Assembly (NCBI GenBank): GCA_963556495.2
Contig: OY747716.1
Span: 13,731,571-13,795,570 of the forward strand
Direction: 5' to 3'
Source of the DNA: Valencia hispanica
Taxonomy: Eukaryota > Chordata > Actinopteri > Cyprinodontiformes > Valenciidae
DNA length: 64,000 nt
In this document: positions 12,483-22,199 of the stretch, in pieces
Layout of the letters: each line of letters begins with the position of its first letter
Position numbering within the stretch: the first letter of the stretch is position 1
Position numbers and translations under genes: made by a program
Notes under the pieces: generated by a model
Told to the model about the DNA's origin: nothing
The model's input: the letters and a program-made list of their open reading frames with translations, nothing else
Databases searched by the model: none

Positions 12483-12645
12483 CCTTTCTAGAGCTGTGTG
12501 GGGCTGCATGTTGGAGCAGTTGTGGTCTTGGATTTGAATCCTGACTAAGGCAATTCTGCATATAGAGTTTGCATGTTCTCTCTGTGCTCCCAGGTACTCT
12601 GTCTTCTTCCCCCACTCTAAAAACATACTTGAAATAGGTGAGCAG
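12483..12645 (+). repeat. SINE-like repeat fragment (same family as 44030)
   Basis: It contains TGGATTTGAATCCTGA, a box-B-like word, then GAGTTTGCATGTTCTCTCTG and a CTTCCCCCACTCTAAAAACAT segment. The order matches the copy at 44030-44225, which retains GGGTTCAAATCCCAG. This is a well-known type of fish interspersed repeat. I infer a tRNA-related origin from the box-B-like word only. Confidence 0.55.
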
Positions 12646-12939
12646 TTAATATCAGGTTGTTACATGAAGATTGTAGAGAATGATATCATAATGAGTTCTG
12701 GTGAAAAGAGCGAATGGTAATTGTTTCTCTGACCTCTTCCATAGGGGAGAGAGGTGATGGCGCTGAAAGCCGGATAGGCAGGTGAAATAGGCAGAGTTTT
12801 AACAGGGGAATAACCTCAAGAGCAGTGAGGAACGAAGGTGTGGATTGGAGTCCAGAAACACAGCATCAATGCGGGAGAACGGATTTGTGCCAGAAAGAAA
12901 GAAAAAGAGACCTGTGAATACGACACCTTCTTACTTTAA

Positions 12940-13357
12940 AGGTGCAATATGTGACAATTTTACAGTGAAATAATCACACAACAGTATAATGTCTCAATCA
13001 TGTTGGAAGGAAGGTTACAATAAAGCAGATTTCCTTCTCAGCCGGCTGGGCGATTGCCCCTTTTTATCATTTTAAAAAGGCAGCAGAGGGAAGTAGTCAT
13101 TGCTTATAATCTGTCCTGCTTCCATACTTCCTGGTTCCAGAGCCAATCACATTAGAGCCCCCGAAGTTGCCAAGGCTTAAACACGAACACTGCACTGGCA
13201 TTTTGTAATTTGACACCAGCCAGGCCGGCTTCGCTCGTCATCTTAAATCGTCTGGCGCTGATCTGTTACTGGCATCCTGAGAACGGACTCTTGTTTTTCT
13301 ACATAGACTGCAGTATTTAAATTGGACCACAAGATGTTACTCTTACATATTTCACCT
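12940..13357. mobile_element. 418-bp MITE with TTAA flanks
   Basis: The left end reads AGGTGCAATATGT and the right end is its inverted complement with one mismatch (ACATATTTCACCT). Both are bordered by TTAA (12936-12939 and 13358-13361). A TTAA target is used by piggyBac and Kolobok transposases. The element has no coding capacity, so it would need an autonomous relative. It sits 33 bp from the Harbinger-like element that starts at 13391. Confidence 0.8.
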
Positions 13358-13867
13358 TTAACGGGTCTCTCTAAATTGTTGTAAGTCTTAACCTTGCTCC
13401 CCACCGGACGCGTAAGCGGCACGCAACGTAATGGATCGGTTTTCCCTGCGAGCTCAGCAGCATCTCCCTTTCTACCTGGAGCGTTTCAGAAGCGCATTGC
13501 CTGCAAATGCGTTGCATGCAGCTGGGCCCAAGAGATCACGAAATCACAGAAAAATTGCAATTGCATAACCTAAAGGGTAGTATGCAGGAACGAAATGTAA
13601 TTCTATGTTAATAGGTATCATCAACTCCCCATGCACTTACAAAACTGTGGATTTTTCTATCCATACCTACTCCTTTTTCATGTTGTCTATGTAAAAATGA
13701 TGATTGGTATCATATAAATTGGATGATTCTCCACCTCAAGGATTAACTTCTCGTCCTCTGTGACGGAAACCAATAAACTAGAGCCACGGACCGACTGACT
13801 TCAAACCTGGTGTCACTGGTGATTTTGTTTTGTTTTTTTCATAGTTAGGCAATCGGATATCTGTACA

Positions 13868-15369
13868 TAAACTCAGCAAAAAAAGAAACATCCTCTGACT
13901 TTCAACTGTTTTTACTTTCAGTAAACTTAATGTGTGTAAATATTTGTATGAACACTAAAAGAGTCAACACCATAAGACATAAACTAAAAATCTTTCACAG
14001 ACATGTGACTAACAGAAATAGAATAATGTGTCCTTGAATGAAGGGAGGCTCAAGATCAAAAGTATCAGTCAGTATCTGGTGTGGCCACCAGCTGCTTGAA
14101 GTACTGCAGTGCATCTCCTCCTCATGGACTGGACCAGATTTGTCAGTTCTTGCTGTGAGATGTTACCCCACTCTTCCACCAAGGCACTTGCAAGTTCCTG
14201 GACATTTCTGGGGGGAATGGCCCTAGCCCTCACCTTGCGATCCAACAGGTCCCAGACGCGCTAAATGGGATTGAGATCCGGGCTCTTCGCTGGCCATGGC
14301 AGAACACTGACATTGCTGTCATGCAGAAACTCACGCACAGAACGAGCAGTATGGCTGGTGGCATTGTCCTGCTGGAGGATCATGTCCGGATGAGCATGCA
14401 TAAAGGGTACCACATGAGGGAGGAGGATGTCTTCCCTGTACCGCAAGGCATGGAGATTGCCTGCAATGACAACAAGCTCAGTCCGATGGTGATGTGATAT
14501 ACCGCCCCAGACCATGACGGACCCCCCACCTCCAAAATCGATCCCGCTCCAGGGTACAGGCCTCGGTGTAATGCTCATTCCTTCGACGATAAACACGAAT
14601 CCGTCCATCACCCCTGGTGAGACAAAACCGTGACTCATCAGTGAAGAGCACTTTTTGCCACTCCTGTCTGGTCCAGCGAAGGTGGGTTTGTGCCCATAGG
14701 CGGCGTTGTTGCTGGTGATGTCTGGTAACGACCTGCCTTAAAACAGGCCTACAAGCCCTCAGTCCAGCCTCTCTCAGCCTATTGCGGACAATCTGAGCAC
14801 TGATGGAGGGATTGCGTGTTCCTGGTGTGACTCGGGCAGTTGTTGTGGCCATCCTGTACCTGTCACGCACGTGTGATATTCGGATGTACCGATCCTGTGC
14901 AGGTGTTGTTACACGTGGTCTTCCACTGCGAGGATGATCAGCTGTCCTTCCTGTCTCCCTGTAGCGCTGTCTTAGGCGTCTCACAGTGCGGACATGGCAA
15001 TTTATTGCCCTAGCCACATCAGCAGTCCTCATACCTCCCTGCAGCATGCCTAATACACGTTCACGCAGATGAGCAGGGACCCTGGGCATCTTTCTTTGGG
15101 TGTTTTTCACAGTCGGTAGACAAGTCTCTTTAGTCTCCTGCGTTTTCAGAACTGTGACCTTAAATGCCTACTTTCTGTAAGCTGTTAAGGTCTTAACGAC
15201 CATTCCACAGGTGCATGTTAATTAATTGATTATGGTTAATTGAACATGCATGGAAAACATTGTTTAAACCCTTTACAATGAAGATCTGTAAAGTTATTTG
15301 GATTTTTACAACATTATTGTTGAAATACACAGTCCTGAAAAAGGGACGTTTCTTTTTTTGCTGAGTTTA
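13868..15369 (-). mobile_element. Tc1-like transposon, about 1.5 kb, near full length
   Basis: Terminal inverted repeats TAAACTCAGCAAAAAAAGAA occupy 13868-13893 and, inverted, 15344-15369. They differ by a single A/G mismatch in the ACATCC/ACGTCC part. The terminal TA fits the TA target duplicated by Tc1/mariner transposases. The transposase gene is on the minus strand. The element lies inside the Harbinger-like element, so it arrived later. Confidence 0.9.
14069..15110 (-). pseudogene. Tc1-like DD34E transposase, inactivated
   Basis: Reading leftward, the frame opens at 15110 (a second ATG at 15089 begins MPRVPAHLRERVLGM). An N-terminal helix-turn-helix region (DVARAINCHVRTVRRLRQRY) and an AT-hook-like GRPR follow. 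The first catalytic Asp is in LFTDESRF, the second in LQQDNATSH. The frame shifts by one base at the four-A run 14534-14537 (four Ts in the coding strand) and continues in the next frame as GGGGSVMVWGGI. After SPDLNPI comes TAG (14261-14263) exactly 34 residues beyond the second Asp, where the catalytic Glu belongs. The frame then runs on through RVWDLL to its natural stop at 14069-14071, ending GGHTRY. Length, about 340 codons, is normal for the family. Either lesion alone should abolish activity. Confidence 0.92.
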
Positions 15370-15699
15370 TCTTTTATTTTGGAATTTGCCGGATGCTTTA
15401 TACTGCTGCCGTGCCTGATTTCCTGTCTGGCCCAATCTAAACTGCTAAGATTGATATGTTCAGGAAGCGAAGTGAGTGAAGAAAGACCCGCTGCAAAAAT
15501 GTAGGAGAGGGCCGTGGCATAACGCTTCTGGGACTCTACTGGGACGTTTCTGGGATGTGTCTGGTTTGCGCCGCTCTGCATCCAGTGGAAACGAACCCAT
15601 TGTCTATAAAGGTGGCTATCTGCTGCATGTTACAATTAGCACACGTTACGCGCCGCTTAGACGTCCTGTGGAAAGCAGGCTTAAGTGTGTTGGGTTTCT

Positions 15700-16680
15700 C
15701 TGGTGACCAGTCTAGGATGTAACCCACCTCATGGCCATTGGCTGCTTGAATTATACACCACTCCTACCCTGAATGGATGTATATCATCAATGGAAATTAA
15801 GTATATTACTGTGATACAACTCTGGGCCATTACTTACCCTTCAGTTCTCCCTGTGTAGAATCGACACTGGCCCTATATTTCAGTGTTTAGCTGTGTTATC
15901 ATCCTGGAGTGGGCTATAGGCTGAACTATTGGTGTCAATAACTTCATTTTCTCTCTCAATAGATGACACACTTGGTCCGGTGACTGTGTGTAACCTTTGC
16001 TTTGCCCTTAACAAAGCCACTAAAGGAGTTATTGCTGCCACTACTGGCTCAGAGCTGATCTATTTAGCTTTGTTTCTTTCCTAGATGAAGCAATTAAGAA
16101 ATAAACTCTTGCTGCAGTTTATTTCTTCTTGAACATTAATCGTTCTGTCCTGTCAAAACCAAAGTCAAACACTGCATTGTTTTACCTGTCAAAAAAGGCC
16201 ATACAAAGCAACTTTGTAAAACACCAGTACAATACACTATGAATATAATAACAGCCAGAAGTAAACAGAACACATTGAGATCTGAGAATGAACTTAAAGG
16301 GGCAGCCGTCTTTATCTAGTTTTTGTTGTCTGTGAGGGGAGGGGGGTGAGTGTGTATGGAGATAAAGGCTCTGTGCAGTGAAGTGTTAGTGACAATCCAC
16401 AGACTGCCAGCAGTAGCCTGCATCTAACTTCCTTTGTCATTCCCCCTGCATCAATCCATTACCAACACCAGAACTCTTTCAGACTCCCTCTCTGTCGTCT
16501 CTATCCACCTCCCGCTAATCTTGTGTTCTTCTTCCTCCCTGCTCTTTATTTCTATGAACTCTGCCACCTCCTCTTCAGAGTACCCGGAGTTCCCTCAGAT
16601 ATAGTTCATCAGATTATCAAGGAAAGGTCGGAATGGGTACGTTCACCTGAGGAAAACGGTCTTATGAAGGAGAACAAACC
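15700..16680. other. No recognisable gene
   Basis: Anonymous DNA. A weak exon-like interval (CTCTTCAG before about 16579 and AAG-GT near 16627) was considered and not accepted. Confidence 0.4.
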
Positions 16681-17104
16681 AGATGCAGTGTCTTGCAGAA
16701 CTTAACTGTTTTACATTTTGTCAGATTCCATTCATTTCAGTGTATGTTATTGGGATTTCATATAGATAGAAAATTATATATGATTTCCAAATTATTTTAC
16801 AGACTTCTGAAATGTGTGGGCTGCATGTATATTTAGCCCACTGTAAGCTATATCCTCAAATAAAATCCAGAGCAACCAACTGCCTCCAGAAGTCGCCTAA
16901 TCAATGAAAAGGATATGTCTGGTGTAATTTGATCTTAGTATAAAACCATTTGTTCTGCAAAGGTGTAAGAGTGTAAGAGAACATCAGACAACAAACAGCA
17001 ACATAAAAAACCAAGGATCACAGGCGAAAGGACACGTAGAAAGCTGGGGATAGGTTTAAAGCAGGATTAGGTCCAAGCTTTGAACGTACCACTGATCACT
17101 GTTC

Positions 17105-18050
17105 CATACCTGTCAAGTTTTGGTTTTTAAAATAAGGGAAAAATTCCATCAGCCGCTAGCCAAACTGCCACCACAACCAACCTATCGTATGTCTTACATT
17201 TTAGGATAGGTGTACAAAAAAAGGCTCTAATCACTTTCAACCACTTATTAACTACAATTCGGGGTTCAGAATCTGATAGGCCTACCTTTGTTGACATTGA
17301 AATGCTGTGAACATTGTTATAATACAGCCTAAATGAAAACACAAAAGGGTAAACCAAGCACATTTATTGATTTTACATTTTTTAGTTCATATGCTATTTA
17401 CCACATTACATACTTACAGTTTATTTCACAATGCTTGTCTTTAAGTTAAACATTTACATTTCATTTTCATTACACATTTTCTTTTAATATATCATGTTCA
17501 CTCCTGTGGCTCTCTGACATTCATTAGTGACTTATCATACAAGTTTGTTGCAGATTTTGCATTCTTTAACATTTTTGTGAAAGGAATGTATTTGTAGGCT
17601 GGGCCTGAGTTGATTTTACATGACAGTAAAGCACAAACAGTGCTGTTGTCTAATGACATCCTGTTCTCTGTAACAACCTTTCTCACCATACTAAACACCC
17701 TTTCAGAACTGGCATTGCTGTGGGGAATGAAGTTTGCTGTTTCTCTTATGTTCCCAGTCAATGGTTCGCTCTATCTGCACAAATCTCGTGACAACTGCCA
17801 ACTGTATGTGGCAATTCTTGCGAGGCTTCGTCTTCTTCTTCATTCTTCTTGTCTAACGGCGATTGGCAACCAGCTTAAAGGAGCATTATCGCCTCCTACT
17901 GTTCCAGAGATCAGTTTGGAGAGGCAGAGGAATTTTAAAGATATATATAATACGGGATATTTACGGGAAAATAATAATACGGGGGGACGGCGGGAAAGCG
18001 GGGTAAAACACGATACTTTCCCGGCCAAAGCGGGATGCTTGACAGCTATG
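17105..18050 (-). mobile_element. 946-bp internally deleted hAT element with perfect 8-bp target duplication
   Basis: The ends are CATACCTGTCAAG and, inverted, CATAGCTGTCAAG (one mismatch in 13). Immediately outside, CACTGTTC occurs at 17097-17104 and again at 18051-18058, the 8-bp duplication expected of hAT insertion. The inside retains a C-terminal transposase fragment on the minus strand plus the GGGAAAGCGGGGT-rich 5' subterminal zone (about 17990-18040). Typical autonomous hATs are 2.5-5 kb, so most of the gene is gone. Confidence 0.88.
17498..17761 (-). pseudogene. hAT transposase C-terminal dimerisation region fragment
   Basis: About 87 codons on the minus strand contain IPHSNASSERVFSMVRK followed by VTENRMSLDNSTVCALLSCK. 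The SNAxSERVFS block followed by a helical segment is the signature of the hAT C-terminal dimerisation domain, needed for transposase assembly. The catalytic core and BED finger are absent; upstream sequence jumps to the element's 5' end. The apparent ATG start is incidental, since this is the tail of a longer ancestral protein. Confidence 0.82.
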
Positions 18051-18884
18051 CACTGTTCAACAATCTGTGAAGGAAAAAAATTGCCAGAGTATGGCACAAC
18101 CACAACCCTGCCTGGACAAAGTTGGCGCCCTGTATTGACAGGTTTGTCAGGAGAGGTTCTGGAGGAGCAGCAGAAATCTACACCACATTTAGACAAATCT
18201 ATTAAGATGGCATCTATTAGTTTTGTACTTAACAAATATGTCCTTTTCTGAAGCGTTTCAAGAAGAAAGCCAAAGTAACAAAACAAAAAGGTTTAAGTAG
18301 TCCTATTTGCAGTTTGTCGAAGGCCACAGCAAACATGTGCAAGAAAGTCAATCCGGTCAGATAAAACTTTCATATAACACGTTATCTGTGCCAGAAAACC
18401 AATGCCTTATGTCACTTTGAACACACCATCCCTACTGGGAGACATGTTAATGACTGCATCATGCTGTGGAGATGCTTTTTGCAGGGATGCTGGTCATCTG
18501 TTAGATACTGACATGGCAATTGTACATTAAGTAATTTACATCAAAGACATGCGTCAGAAAGGTGTAGTCAAAGACCAGGCGGAAATCAAATTGGGAGTCT
18601 GTAGCATTCTTGAAAAATTTATTTTCAGAGGTTCACTGAGACATATAGGCAAATATTTCAGTTTCCAGATGTGTAAAATTGGTAGACATAGACCATTGTT
18701 TGAAAACCATGTATCACTTTCCGTCTACTACACAAATGAGATTCAAGAGATTTAGTTATTAGTGTACAGCTATATACAATGACATTTTTATTGCACTGGC
18801 TTAAAACTGCTCTCAGATAATTTACTTAGTGTTGTTCTAATCAGTAAAATCCCCATAAAAACACAACATTCAAGGCATTGAAGG

Positions 18885-19065
18885 CTGTTCCATGGGTTAC
18901 CTTCTGTTCTCTCCTCCAAAATATAAATAGGTGGTGTATTGTGACATCATAAATAGTTTATTGAGCCCCAAAAGGAGTTATGTTTTTAATTGATATCTCA
19001 TGTGAATCAAAGCATTCGTGTGGAGGAGACCAAATCAGGTGTATCTAGGAAGTCAGAATGCAGTG
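18885..19065. other. Short unassigned spacer
   Basis: Unassigned sequence between the Tc1-like element and the GA repeat. I see no feature in it. Confidence 0.4.
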
Positions 19066-19070
19066 CCTCC

Positions 19071-19081
19071 AGAGAGAGAGA

Positions 19082-19163
<82 letters not shown>
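19071..19163. repeat. (GA)n microsatellite, about 93 bp
   Basis: Nearly pure GA with one GGG interruption near the left end. It produces a spurious Arg-Glu repeat frame. A 12-base C run follows at 19192-19203. Confidence 0.97.
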
Positions 19164-19168
<5 letters not shown>

Positions 19169-19208
19169 TATCGTCAATGCTAGCGCTGGTGCCCCCCCCC
19201 CCCTCTGG

Positions 19209-19654
19209 TTGGTCAGAAATGGGTTGAAGTGATCACATTTCTTCTTTACACATTGATTATTAAAACTTGTAATAATTAAAATTCAAAATTTTATTTGACA
19301 AAATAAAAAATTTTTATTGAACCTGCCTGGAAGGCAGAAGGATAACAGAGTTGATCAACCGGGGTTTTCTGGCTAAAAGCACCCACCAACCTCCATTAGC
19401 ATCGGTTAGCTCCAGGTTAGCTCAGTTAACTTGTAGCTACATCGGCTCAGAGTGTCAATCATCCGCCCCCACCCTCACAGCCCCCATCTCAGCTCCACCT
19501 TTTTGCCCCTTTTTTGGTATTTTCCGGGCATGACAAGACGCGTGACGCGGCCAAGATGGCGGTGGCGGGAACCGCCCAGTTGGCTTCAATTCAGCTCTTC
19601 AGAAACCTACGGGTGACGTCACGGAGGCTCCGTCCATTTTATATACAGTCCATG
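19209..19654 (-). repeat. Unclassified dispersed repeat R1, copy 1
   Basis: The minus-strand reading runs from TGGACTGTATATAAAATGG (near 19650) through GGTTTCTGAAGAGCTG, a CCATCTTGGCC motif and a GCTAAC-rich zone, to an ATT-rich end near 19210. The same series occurs on the plus strand at 49300-49744. The TATATACAGT edge recurs in many fish dispersed repeats. No coding capacity or termini of a known class were identified. Confidence 0.65.
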
Positions 19655-19659
19655 ATCCT

Positions 19660-20685
19660 GGCGGAGCAGGCTTTAGCTCTGCAACAATGCCAAAAAGAGA
19701 TGATAGGCCACAGTAAAACCAGTCTGAAGCATCTAATTTAGGAGCTGTGCATAGCTCACCAAATACCAGGGGAGGAGAACAGAATGGCTGCCTGGCCTGA
19801 CATGGAAAATGTCTGAGGAGGAGAGTCGGAGCCAGTTAAAACAAAGATGAAAATAATTGACTTCGCCTCGCTGTTGGACAGCTATGATTAGTGTTTGTGC
19901 TGCAGCTGTGAAAGTGTCTAAATGGCGTTGATGCTGCAGGTCATGGCTTCCTGCTAGCGCTGACGCTGCACTGTCTGCTGAGACCGGGCTACCAGGATGT
20001 CTTCAAGCCGCCGGGCCAATTAGCGAAGCCCCCGTCGGAGAACACAGGATGAAGTCTCTCCAGCCCCGGATGATGCTTCTTCGCTTCCTGTTTCCATCAT
20101 TCTCAGTTGCTCAGGGACATCTGGGGAACACATCCACCCTAGTCCAGCTGCCACCAAGTAAACCACACAGTAAGCACTAACATGCACCAGAAGCGGATGA
20201 AGATGCTCAAGCTGTTGTTTTGTTGGGCTTGCGGCAGCAAAGCAAGCATGCACAGTTTTCTCTTCCTTCTGCTGTGCAGGATTAAAGAATAAAATCCATC
20301 TGATTGCTCACTGGTGGTCCCTATTGACAGAGAGGTCAGAAAGATGAGATAGGACGAAAGATGAGTTAAAAGAGTGGCTGGCTAGATAAGACGATTAAGA
20401 AAAAAAGGAAACCGGGTACAGTTTAGAGTAAAAGTACCAGAGGCTTCCTGAAACATCATAACTGCTCACAACAACACGAATGTTTTGCCAAAAAACTACA
20501 TGGAAATTGAACTAGAAAAACGTATTTGTTTAGATATTTGACTGTGGTAATCAATATGATCATTTGCACTGATCTGACATTTTGTCGCATATATTACAAC
20601 ACATTGATAAAAAAAAAAAAACTTTTTCAGTAGTATTACTTACATGATGAATGCAATCAATTAGGCTGGCTAGAGGCTGCTATTT
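19660..20685. other. No recognisable gene
   Basis: Mixed DNA. A 77-codon minus frame at 20020-20253 has no motif. A 13-base A run lies near 20610. Confidence 0.4.
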
Positions 20686-20742
20686 TTTTACCTGTGTGGA
20701 GGCTCACTTTCCAGCAGAGCTCCCAATAGAATGGTTTAGATC

Positions 20743-21059
20743 ACACGTGTCGAACTCAAGGCCTGCGGGCCCTCCAAACTCTAGAGGGCCATAAATAGAA
20801 CCTTTAAGTTCTATTTATGTGAACCTAAATACTATTTTTTCAGTCAAATCAAATCAGTGTTTATTTGAATAGTCCTAAATCACATCATTGTGAAAAGATG
20901 CTCAGTATTATTTAATTTTAAGAAGTGCTCGTCGAATGCGGAGACCGATATGTATTAATATTTTTAACAGTTTGTTAAAGATAGTTTTAGCCACAACCGG
21001 CCCTTTAAGGACATTCATGATCTTGATGTGGCCAAAAATGGAAATGAGTTTGACACCTC
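20743..21059. mobile_element. 317-bp hAT-type MITE nested in Tc1 family A
   Basis: The left end is ACACGTGTCGAACTC and the right end, inverted, is GAGGTGTCAAACTC. Flanking bases are TTTAGATC (20735-20742) and TTTAGATT (21060-21067), an 8-bp target duplication with one mismatch. Joining the flanks restores the expected Tc1 family-A order. A small internal hairpin (ATAAATAGAAC against GTTCTATTTAT, about 20790-20820) is present. Confidence 0.8.
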
Positions 21060-21712
21060 TTTAGATTAAAGCATATTAATGTGTTAGAAAGGCCTAGTCA
21101 AAGTCCAGACAAAAATCCAGTACAGTGCAGATGCTCTTTCTTAATCTGACTGAGTGTTACAGGAATATTCATATGTAGTTAGGATGTAATTACTCATTTT
21201 GTGTCTAAGTGAATGCATCTAGGGCAGGGAGGTCAAATTAGAGAAAAAGCTTATTGTTGCAGCATAATGTTCCCGATGTGTCAGATCACCGGGATGACAA
21301 ACACAAGAGCAGCAAGACATCTACTGGATGTTCCAGCCCTGACGGACTTCATGCTTTGCTATCAGAATGGCATGAACCGCTTCTTTAGAAGCTGGACAAG
21401 AAGATTGAAGAAGACGTGCTGGAGAGATAAACAGTGATAGCTAAACACTATTTAAGGTGTCAGAAAGAAAGGGTGGGCAGGGGAATGTAAGAGAAAGCTC
21501 TGTCCCCTCCATGTTCTGGCCAGACATGTTCAATTAAAAACCTTAAGTTTCATCGTACTGATATATTTTCAGCCATGACGCTGAGCTTAAGCTATTTTTA
21601 TAAGAGGAATGATCAAAAAATAGGTTTTCAGATGAACAAAGCTGATAAAGACATTTCACTACAGGTTTGAAGCTACAGGTATAGAAAATTGTGCTTCTGT
21701 GAGCTATTGACC

Positions 21713-22000
21713 AGGCGACTGTGGCTCAGGAGGTCGCTCGTCTTGTAACCAGAGCGTTACCGTTTCAACCAATTTGTGAACCCCCGCTCCATTTGTCTTG
21801 GTAGTTGTGTCCCTGGGCAAGACACTTTACCCTCCTTGCCTGCTGATAGTGGTCAGACAGCCCGGTGGCGCCAGTGTTCGGCTACAATGTAGCTACAATG
21901 TAGCTCACCATCAGTGGTGTGTGAATCTGGGCGTGAATGGGTGAAAGACTGAATGTGGTGTAAAGCGCTTTGGGGTCTTCAGGACTACATAAAGCTCTAG
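21713..22000 (+). repeat. tRNA-derived SINE, plus orientation
   Basis: It starts with GGCGACTGTGGCTCAGGAGG, containing a box-A-like TGGCTCAGGAGG, followed by a weak box B (CGTTTCAACC). The body has GGGCAAGACACTTTACCC and the 3' part TAAAGCGCTTTGGGGTCTTC. The same layout is on the minus strand at 27441-27725. Pol III promoter boxes define tRNA-type SINEs. A 13-bp direct repeat (CTACAATGTAGCT) lies near 21891-21905. Confidence 0.8.
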
Positions 22001-22199
22001 CGAGACTGGAGTGCTGAACACAAGCACAGACTGCACTTTTTAGAATTTAATTAGTGAAATAACAGACAGTGGATTGTTTTCCTCCCACTTTATGAATATG
22101 CACTACTTTGTGTTGGTCACATAAATTCCCAATAAAACACCTTCAACTTGGTGACTACATAATAAAAATTAGGGGGAACAAGTCAGCGGGTATGAAGTT

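Larger units (their letters stand above)
13391..15680 (-). mobile_element. Harbinger-like non-autonomous element, split by a Tc1 element
   Basis: The left terminus is ACCTTGCTCCCCACCGGACG. The right terminus, read inwards on the minus strand, is GCCTGCTTTCCACAGGACG. TTAA borders both ends, giving a TTA or TAA duplication as expected for PIF/Harbinger insertions. A second CCC-TTTC-ACC-GG motif lies about 75-85 bp inside each end (13467-13479 and 15581-15593). Without the inserted Tc1 element (13868-15369) the element would be about 0.8 kb, close to the 700-bp relative at 39395-40094. Its halves align with that copy in opposite orientation; shared words include GACAGGAAAT and the ATCACGAAATCAC region. 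Confidence 0.65.
16688..18880 (+). mobile_element. Degenerate Tc1-like element, family A, copy 1, split by a hAT element
   Basis: It begins with CAGTGTCTTGCAGAACT, a decayed form of the CAGTGCCTTGCAAAAGTATT terminus of a common fish Tc1-like family. The leader region follows in order, with AACAAACAGCAACAT before the transposase region and AAGCTTTGAACGTACC. The sequence breaks at 17104 and resumes at 18051 with CACTGTTCAACAATC and AGAGTATGGCACAACC. Later parts include ACACACCATCCCTAC, GCATCATGCTGTGG, and near the 3' end TGAAAACCATGTATCACTTT and AAAATCCCCATAAAA. The coding part is riddled with stops and deletions. Confidence 0.8.
20690..22197 (+). mobile_element. Tc1-like family A, copy 2, in three pieces
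   Basis: Three segments follow family-A order: 20690-20742 (TTTCCAGCAG to GAATGGTTTAGATC), 21060-21145 (AAAGCATATTAATGTG, GTCAAAGTCCAGAC, AATCTGACTGAG), and 22045-22197 (CACTACTTTGTGTTGGTC, CCCAATAAAA, to GGGTATGAAG). The first gap is a hAT MITE. The second contains unassigned sequence and a SINE. The GTCAAAGTCCAGAC part corresponds to the SPD motif region of Tc1 transposases, but no usable frame remains. Confidence 0.75.

Noticed and set aside
16570..16630. Possible small exon bounded by CTCTTCAG and AAGGT
   Set aside because: Only about 45 bases, no homology recognised, and splice-like words are frequent by chance.
18990..19232. Frame encoding an Arg-Glu repeat
   Set aside because: Direct translation of the GA microsatellite.
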